Assembly (NCBI GenBank): GCA_017474765.1
Contig: JAFVGW010000035.1
Location: 91,109 to 155,108 of the forward strand
Source of the DNA: Salinivirgaceae bacterium
GTDB lineage: Bacteria > Bacteroidota > Bacteroidia > Bacteroidales > SZUA-534
Direction: 5' to 3'
DNA: 64,000 nt
The notes below the pieces were generated by a model. It saw only the letters and a program-made list of their open reading frames with translations. It was not told the DNA's origin and did no database searches. The position numbers and the translations under genes were made by a program. Shown in pieces: positions 59,271 to 64,000 of this stretch (positions within the stretch are counted from its first letter, which is position 1; each line of letters begins with the position of its first letter).

Positions 59271-59495
59271 ATGCAGCCACTTTTACCTGACAAACACCAG
59301 CTCGTTGAACTTGCCAACACTCGTATGCCTTTCGGCCGATATGAAGGTCGATTGCTTGTGGAACTGCCTGAACCTTACTTGGTTTGGTATGCGCAAAGAG
59401 GTTTCCCTCCCGGGAAAATCGGTGTTCAGTTGCAGCTGATGTACGAGATTAAAGTAAATGGTCTGGAAAAACTCATCTGGCCGTTGGTGAAATGA
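59271..59495 (+). CDS. DUF3820 family protein
   Basis: 74 residues. MPFGRYEGRLLVELPEPYLVWYAQRGFPPGKIGVQL (read across 19-54) carries the DUF3820 core, MPFGKYKG and LP..YL.W. This small domain is found alone in Bacteroidetes and proteobacteria and, in fusions, next to exonuclease-like domains; function unknown. Cytoplasmic by lack of signal. It sits between two terminators as a single gene. Confidence 0.82.
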   Translation: MQPLLPDKHQLVELANTRMPFGRYEGRLLVELPEPYLVWYAQRGFPPGKIGVQLQLMYEIKVNGLEKLIWPLVK

Positions 59496-59549
59496 TTTTT
59501 TTTGTATTTTGGTGAGTAATTTTTTTATTTCTAACACACTACTAATACT

Positions 59550-60158
59550 ATGATTAAATGTGCAAAAGAGATGCGTGCCACAGCGGCTGCCGCTCTCAAA
59601 GGAAAATGGGGTAACGCAGTACTTACCACGCTTGTTCTTATGATAATTTCATGTGCGGCAAGCGGAATTCTTGGAATTATTCCGGGGTTGAATATTGTTG
59701 CTATGATAGCAATCGTTATTCTCACAGCAGGTTTTGAAGTTGCTTTGCTCACGTTGTTACGAACAGGTGAGCAAGTTCAGGTTGGTTGCATCTTCGATTT
59801 CTTCAAGGAGTCGCGTCTTTGGGTTACAATTCTTTTGATGTATGTGTACACATTCTTGTGGACATTGCTGTTCATTATTCCTGGAATTATCAAGGGATTG
59901 GCCTACGCCATGACACCGTTTATTCTTAAGGATAACCCGAATATGCAGAACAATGAGGCCATTGAACTTAGTATGGCAATGATGGACGGACACAAATGGG
60001 ATTTGTTCTGCCTTGAGTTGTCATTCATTGGTTGGGCATTTTTGTGCGTGTTCACCTTGGGCATTGGCTATTTGTGGCTGATACCTTACATGTCGACTTC
60101 GTACGCTGCTTTCTATGAGGATGTTAAGGCCGAATTTTCAAGCCGCTCAGCTGCATAA
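59550..60158 (+). CDS. DUF975 family integral membrane protein
   Basis: 202 residues. The N-terminus MIKCAKEMRATAAAALKGKWGNAVLTTLV is the amphipathic start typical of DUF975. It is followed by about five hydrophobic segments (28-45, 48-68, 90-115, 148-170, 172-190), with IIPGIIKGLAYAMTPFILKDNP near 111-132 and IELSMAMMDGHKWDLF, both family motifs. The role is unknown. Single gene with a following terminator. Confidence 0.85.
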   Translation: MIKCAKEMRATAAAALKGKWGNAVLTTLVLMIISCAASGILGIIPGLNIVAMIAIVILTAGFEVALLTLLRTGEQVQVGCIFDFFKESRLWVTILLMYVYTFLWTLLFIIPGIIKGLAYAMTPFILKDNPNMQNNEAIELSMAMMDGHKWDLFCLELSFIGWAFLCVFTLGIGYLWLIPYMSTSYAAFYEDVKAEFSSRSAA

Positions 60159-60180
60159 CGTGCTGAATTAGTGATGATTT

Positions 60181-60217
60181 AAGCCGTATTCGACAATGTT
60201 GGATGCGGCTTTTTTTG
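60181..60217 (+). terminator. Terminator after the DUF975 gene
   Basis: AAGCCGTATTC pairs with GGATGCGGCTT (11 bp with G-T pairs), then TTTTTTG. Its stem resembles that at 21614-21647. Confidence 0.82.
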
Positions 60218-60301
60218 TGCTTGAATGATAGGTTTTTCTCTATGATGATATAGGTGTGCCCAAAGATTCACATTGAAATTACCAACTTCCCTCTAATAAA
60301 C

Positions 60302-60309
60302 TATCTTTG
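60302..60309 (+). promoter_or_regulatory. -7 element of the Mrp gene
   Basis: TATCTTTG fits TAnnTTTG, 20 bases before the ATG at 60330. The nearest TTG upstream is 26 bases away, longer than usual. Confidence 0.45.
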
Positions 60310-60329
60310 CCAGCATCAGAACAAAAAAT

Positions 60330-61424
60330 ATGGAAATAACACCAGCACAAGTGTTCGGCGTGCTGCGGACGGTTGTCCACCCCGAACTTAAACGAGACAT
60401 CATCCAGTTGGGAATGGTTCAAGGGCTCGAAATCGACGGGCCGAAAGTCAGTTTTGCCCTGCTTATAGGCAAGAAGGAAAGCACCAACATCGCTCTGCTG
60501 AAACAGAGTTGCGTTGATGCGCTCGAGGCTGCGCTTCCAAGCGTGAACGTGCGCGGCAATATCCGTGTGCAGGCAAAACCCGAAACTGAGGCCGACGAGC
60601 CTAACGGTCTGCGCAATGTGAAGAACATTATTGCTGTGGCTTCGGGCAAGGGCGGCGTCGGAAAATCGACGGTGGCCGTCAATCTGGCGGTGGCTTTGGC
60701 GCAGAAAGGCGCAAAAGTTGGCCTTGTCGATGCCGATATTTACGGACCCTCAATTCCGTTGATGTTCAACCTGCACGATGTCCGCCCCATGGCCAATGAG
60801 GAGCAGATGATTGTACCGGTCGAGAAATACGGCGTCAGGCTGCTGTCAATCGGCTTTTTTGTGAATGCCAAAGATGCTCTTGTGTGGCGCGGTCCGATGG
60901 CCACAAGCGCGCTGAAGCAGATGATTATGGAGGCCGATTGGGGCGAACTCGACTATCTGCTAATCGACATGCCTCCTGGAACTGGCGATATTCATCTTGC
61001 TATTATTCAGATGCTTGCACTCACTGGGGCGGTCATTGTCAGTACGCCACAGGAAGTGGCTTTGGCCGATGCCTTGAAGGGTATGAACATGTTCCGCAAC
61101 GACAAAATAAACGTGCCCGTTTTGGGCCTTGTTGAAAATATGGCCTGGTTTACACCCGCCGAACTGCCTGAAAACAAATATTTTATCTTTGGTAATGGCG
61201 GATGCAAGCGTCTGGCCGAAAAAGAAGGCGTGAATTTCCTTGGACAGATTCCGATTGTGCAAAGCGTCTGCGAAAGCGGCGACAACGGCGTTCCCGCTGC
61301 TATGGACAGCACCAGCATTGTTGGTGGCTACTTCCACTCGCTGGCCGACAACATGATTGCCGCCGTCGATTATCGAAACCGGAATCTTGCCGCAACCCGC
61401 AAGGTTGAAGTGAAGAAGAAGTAA
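60330..61424 (+). CDS. mrp: Mrp/NBP35-family Fe-S cluster carrier ATPase
   Basis: 364 residues. The N-terminal MIP18/DUF59-like domain (about 1-85) is followed by the deviant Walker A GKGGVGKST (106-114), LVDADIYGPSIPLMF, YLLIDMPPGTGDIHL and STPQEVALADALKG. It is a P-loop NTPase that binds and transfers Fe-S clusters in the cytoplasm. The CxxC found in many Mrp proteins near the C-terminus is absent; the segment reads NMAWFTPAELPENKYFIFG. A lone Cys remains in NGGCKRLAEKEG. Single gene. Confidence 0.93.
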   Translation: MEITPAQVFGVLRTVVHPELKRDIIQLGMVQGLEIDGPKVSFALLIGKKESTNIALLKQSCVDALEAALPSVNVRGNIRVQAKPETEADEPNGLRNVKNIIAVASGKGGVGKSTVAVNLAVALAQKGAKVGLVDADIYGPSIPLMFNLHDVRPMANEEQMIVPVEKYGVRLLSIGFFVNAKDALVWRGPMATSALKQMIMEADWGELDYLLIDMPPGTGDIHLAIIQMLALTGAVIVSTPQEVALADALKGMNMFRNDKINVPVLGLVENMAWFTPAELPENKYFIFGNGGCKRLAEKEGVNFLGQIPIVQSVCESGDNGVPAAMDSTSIVGGYFHSLADNMIAAVDYRNRNLAATRKVEVKKK

Positions 61425-61564
61425 GAGTAAATTGACAATGGACAGTTGACAATGGACAATGAACCAAATTGAGTAATGGTTAATGTAATGATTAATGTAA
61501 TGATTCGTAATTCACTAATGCCTAGTGCCTAATGCCTAAAACCCAAAATCCAACACCTAATACC
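61425..61564 (+). repeat. Repeat-filled gap before tex
   Basis: GACAATGGACAGTTGACAATGGACAAT (about 61432-61460), AATGGTTAATGTAATGATTAATGTAATGATT (61475-61506) and a CTAATGCCTAGTGCCTAATGCCTAAAA block (61516-61543) of the family at 14221 and 6203, followed by AACACCTAATACC. The ATG at 61532 inside the block creates a false start. Confidence 0.6.
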
Positions 61565-63697
61565 ATGCTCAAATATCTTAAAGCCATAGCCGAGGCGCTC
61601 GGCATTAAACTCGAACAGGTTGAGGCCGTCACCGGTCTGCTCGACGGCGGCGCCACCGTGCCCTTCATCAGCCGTTACCGCAAAGAGGCCACAGGCGGGC
61701 TCGACGAGGTGGCCATCTTCAACATCGAGAGTCAGTATCATAAGTTTGCCGAACTCGAGAAACGCAAGCAGACCATTGTCGAGACCATTGCCGAGCAGGG
61801 CAAGCTGACCGATGAGTTGAAGCGCAAAATCGATGACACGCTCGACAGCACCACGCTCGAAGACCTTTATCTGCCATACAAGCCGAAAAAGCGCACCCGC
61901 GCCACTGTGGCACGTGAGCAGGGGTTGGAACCGTTGGCGGGATGGCTTATGAAGCAGAATCAGGGCAGTGCCGAACTGATGGCCGAAAGATTCTTGAAGG
62001 GCGAAATTGATGAGCCGGAAAAGGCTTTGGCCGGTGCGCGCGACATTATTGCCGAATGGGTGAGCGAGAACGCCGTGGCCCGTCAGCGTGTGCGCAACTG
62101 CTTCAGCCACAACGCGGTGATAACATCGAAAGTGGTGAAGGGCAAGGAACCCGACGCCATCAAATACGGCGACTACTACGACTTTTCCGAACCGTTACGC
62201 CGCTGCCCGTCGCACCGAATGCTAGCCATGCGCCGCGGTGAGAACGAAGGCTTCCTGCGCATCAGCATCGAGCCGCAGGGCACCGACGTGACCGACCTGC
62301 TGCACCGTCAGTTTCTGAAAGCCGACAACGAAGCCGCCCGTCAGGTTGAGATGGCCATCGACGACAGTTACAAGCGGCTCATCCAACCATCTATCGAAAA
62401 CGAATTCAAAAAGATAGCCAAAGACAAGGCCGACAAGGAAGCCATCAGCGTCTTCTCGACCAATCTGCGGCAACTGCTTCTGGCGGCGCCGCTCGGCCGC
62501 AAGAGCATTCTGGCTCTCGACCCTGGATTCCGCACGGGCTGCAAGGTGGTCTGCCTTGACGAGACGGGCAACCTGCTACACCATCAGGCCATCTTTCCGC
62601 ATCCGCCGCAGAATGAGTGGCGCGAGTCGCAGGAAACCATTGCCGCGCTGGTGAAAAAATACGGCTGCAAGGCCATCGCCATTGGCAACGGCACGGCAAG
62701 CCGCGAGACGGAAGCGTTTGTGAAATCGATAAAGTTCGACACTGATGTGCAGATTTTCGTCGTGAGCGAGAACGGCGCATCGGTTTACAGCGCGTCGCAG
62801 GTGGCGCGCGACGAGTTCCCCGACCAAGACGTGACGGTGCGCGGCGCGGTCTCAATCGGCCGCCGACTGATGGACCCGCTAGCCGAGCTGGTCAAAATCG
62901 ACCCGAAATCGATAGGCGTGGGGCAGTATCAGCACGATGTTGACCAAACGGCGCTCAAAGAGAGCCTTGATTTTGTGGTTGAGAGTTGCGTGAACTCGGT
63001 GGGCGTGAACCTGAACACGGCGAGCATGCATCTGCTTGGCTATGTGAGCGGTCTGGGGCCGAAACTGGCGCAGAGCATTGTCGATTACCGCACAGAGAAC
63101 GGTGCGTTCACATCGCGGCAGCAACTGAAAAAAGTGCCGCGCCTTGGCGACAAGGCCTTTGAGCAATGCGCCGCCTTCCTGCGGATACCCGAATCGCGTA
63201 ATCCGCTCGATAACAGCGCCGTGCACCCCGAGAGTTACCATATTGTTGACCAAATGGCAGGCGACCTTGGCTGTACCGTGTCGGACCTGATTGCCGACAG
63301 CAAGTTGCGCTCACGCATCGACCTGAAGCGCTATGTGACGCCGACCGTGGGACTGCCCACCTTGCAGGACATCAAAACCGAACTGGAAAAGCCTGGCCGC
63401 GACCCGCGCTCTGAAATTCAGGAATTTGCGTTTGCTGAAGGCGTCAATACCATCGACGATTTGAAGGAAGGAATGGTCGTGCCTGGCATTGTGACCAACA
63501 TCACCAATTTCGGCGCGTTTGTCGATATTGGCGTGCATCAGGACGGTCTGGTGCACATCTCGCAGTTGGCCAACAAGTATGTGAGCAACCCCAACGATGT
63601 TGTGGCGCTGCATCAGCACGTGATGGTGAAGATTGAGAGCGTGGACAACCGCCGCAACCGCATCAGCCTGACAATGAAAGGAGTGAAGCAGAATTAG
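61565..63697 (+). CDS. tex: Tex-family RNA-binding transcription accessory protein
   Basis: 710 residues from the ATG at 61565 (MLKYLKAIAEALGIKLEQV). The frame is open further up to 61532, but those codons are repeat sequence. Order: N-terminal Tex helical domain with ATVPFISRYRKEATGGLDE, YqgF/RNase H-like fold (about 320-450) with ILALDPGFRTGCKVV, helix-hairpin-helix region (about 490-600) with VGVNLNTASMHLLGYVSGLGPKLAQ, and a C-terminal S1 domain (about 640-708) with GIVTNITNFGAFVDIGVHQDGLVHIS. It binds nucleic acid and affects transcription and stress tolerance. Single gene with a bidirectional terminator downstream. Confidence 0.95.
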   Translation: MLKYLKAIAEALGIKLEQVEAVTGLLDGGATVPFISRYRKEATGGLDEVAIFNIESQYHKFAELEKRKQTIVETIAEQGKLTDELKRKIDDTLDSTTLEDLYLPYKPKKRTRATVAREQGLEPLAGWLMKQNQGSAELMAERFLKGEIDEPEKALAGARDIIAEWVSENAVARQRVRNCFSHNAVITSKVVKGKEPDAIKYGDYYDFSEPLRRCPSHRMLAMRRGENEGFLRISIEPQGTDVTDLLHRQFLKADNEAARQVEMAIDDSYKRLIQPSIENEFKKIAKDKADKEAISVFSTNLRQLLLAAPLGRKSILALDPGFRTGCKVVCLDETGNLLHHQAIFPHPPQNEWRESQETIAALVKKYGCKAIAIGNGTASRETEAFVKSIKFDTDVQIFVVSENGASVYSASQVARDEFPDQDVTVRGAVSIGRRLMDPLAELVKIDPKSIGVGQYQHDVDQTALKESLDFVVESCVNSVGVNLNTASMHLLGYVSGLGPKLAQSIVDYRTENGAFTSRQQLKKVPRLGDKAFEQCAAFLRIPESRNPLDNSAVHPESYHIVDQMAGDLGCTVSDLIADSKLRSRIDLKRYVTPTVGLPTLQDIKTELEKPGRDPRSEIQEFAFAEGVNTIDDLKEGMVVPGIVTNITNFGAFVDIGVHQDGLVHISQLANKYVSNPNDVVALHQHVMVKIESVDNRRNRISLTMKGVKQN

Positions 63698-63749
63698 GCA
63701 ATTTGTGCAGATATTCGGAAAAAAACTGCAGCATCCTTTCTGCAGATAT

Positions 63750-63783
63750 AAAAAAAGCCAGCCCTTGCGGGTTGGCTTCTTTC
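63750..63783. terminator. Bidirectional terminator between tex and hsp20
   Basis: AAAAAAGCCAGCCC pairs with GGGTTGGCTTCTTT around TTGC, giving T-runs on both strands. Confidence 0.85.
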
Positions 63784-63801
63784 GTTTATGCTGCTAAAAC
63801 G

Positions 63802-64000
63802 TTAAGCAATAGCGATTTGGCGCATTGGTTTCGGTTTGGCTTCTTCGCGTTTCGGAATTTCAACGTTCAGGATGCCGTTGTCGTACTTAGCCGAAATCTT
63901 GTCGCCATTGGCGGCCTCAGGCAGCGTGAACGAGCGGCTGAACGATTGATAACTATACTCGTGGCGTGTGAAGCGCTCACCTTCTTTGGTCTCATTCTCA
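63802..64000 (-). CDS. Hsp20/alpha-crystallin small heat-shock protein, C-terminal part
   Basis: 66 codons of the C-terminus; the start lies beyond the right edge. The visible sequence ENETKEGERFTRHEYSYQSF, then FSRSFTLPEAANGDKISAKYDNGILNVEIPKREEAK (read across the end), is the alpha-crystallin domain with the conserved SFxLP and A.Y.NGIL.V.IPK motifs. A tail with MRQIAIA replaces the usual IxI motif and may still serve as it (IAIA). ATP-independent chaperone that holds unfolding proteins; forms oligomers in the cytoplasm. Confidence 0.93.
   Translation of the reverse strand, partial: ENETKEGERFTRHEYSYQSFSRSFTLPEAANGDKISAKYDNGILNVEIPKREEAKPKPMRQIAIA

Overview
The window looks like a chromosomal segment of a Bacteroidales-type member of the Bacteroidota, about 50% GC, with no plasmid or phage genes. 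Several independent signs agree. Promoters match the Bacteroidetes primary sigma consensus (TTG, 19-21 bases, TAnnTTTG) rather than -35/-10 boxes. The gene content includes a BspA-like leucine-rich-repeat surface protein, a PorT-type outer-membrane barrel, TPR-SpoIIE phosphatases, DUF4369-like lipoproteins, BlaI/M56 regulator pairs, MutS2, and purH next to the mre/rod genes. I cannot name genus or species.

Layout. 1-459: 5' part of a secreted LRR protein (minus). 692-4629: a two-gene unit joining a 2-isopropylmalate-synthase-like protein that lacks its catalytic residues with a TIM-barrel/acyl-CoA-synthetase fusion. 4935-6192: two small membrane proteins. 6450-10200: BlaI-type repressor and a large M56 sensor protease carrying extra DUF4369-like and thioredoxin-like domains. 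10563-12252: phosphate transporter with its PhoU-like partner. 12375-14107: amidohydrolase and a convergent lipoprotein. 14357-17098: ABC exporter with a GntR/YtrA regulator. 17523-20050: two lipoproteins. 20328-22643: alpha-oxoamine synthase (lipid-type candidate) and a convergent radical SAM protein. 22922-27739: tandem TPR/SpoIIE phosphatases, the second interrupted by two compensating single-base shifts. 27755-28990: UmuC-like polymerase. 29234-36621: purH, mreB, mreC, mreD, PBP2 and rodA. 36746-37858: prfB without the programmed frameshift. 38827-43938: two paralogous transmembrane sensors with no recognisable enzymatic output. 44034-44753: OM barrel. 44787-46990: queE, queD, queC and queF. 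47062-56490: mutS2, AAA ATPase, glycosyltransferase, triple FKBP, rhomboid protease, mutL and a small membrane protein, all minus. 56656-58669: a small accessory pocket (AT-rich lipoprotein, orphan DUF1016 nuclease, decayed coding remnant). 58837-64000: tRNA-Glu, rpsT, DUF3820, DUF975, Mrp, tex and a partial Hsp20.

How it fits together. Most of the window is housekeeping: envelope elongation, mismatch repair, tRNA queuosine precursor synthesis, Fe-S carrier, translation. Accessory interest sits in the 692-4629 pair, the M56 fusion, the signal-output-less receptor pair, the broken SpoIIE paralogue and the gaps. Intergenic DNA is unusually rich in short dispersed repeats: GC-rich palindromes ending in CTAC (seven copies) and several families of 7-9-base tandem phrases close to start codons. 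In at least two places a repeat supplies a false upstream start codon.

I ran no searches or folding programs. Domain names come from motifs read by eye, and sub-domain boundaries are approximate.
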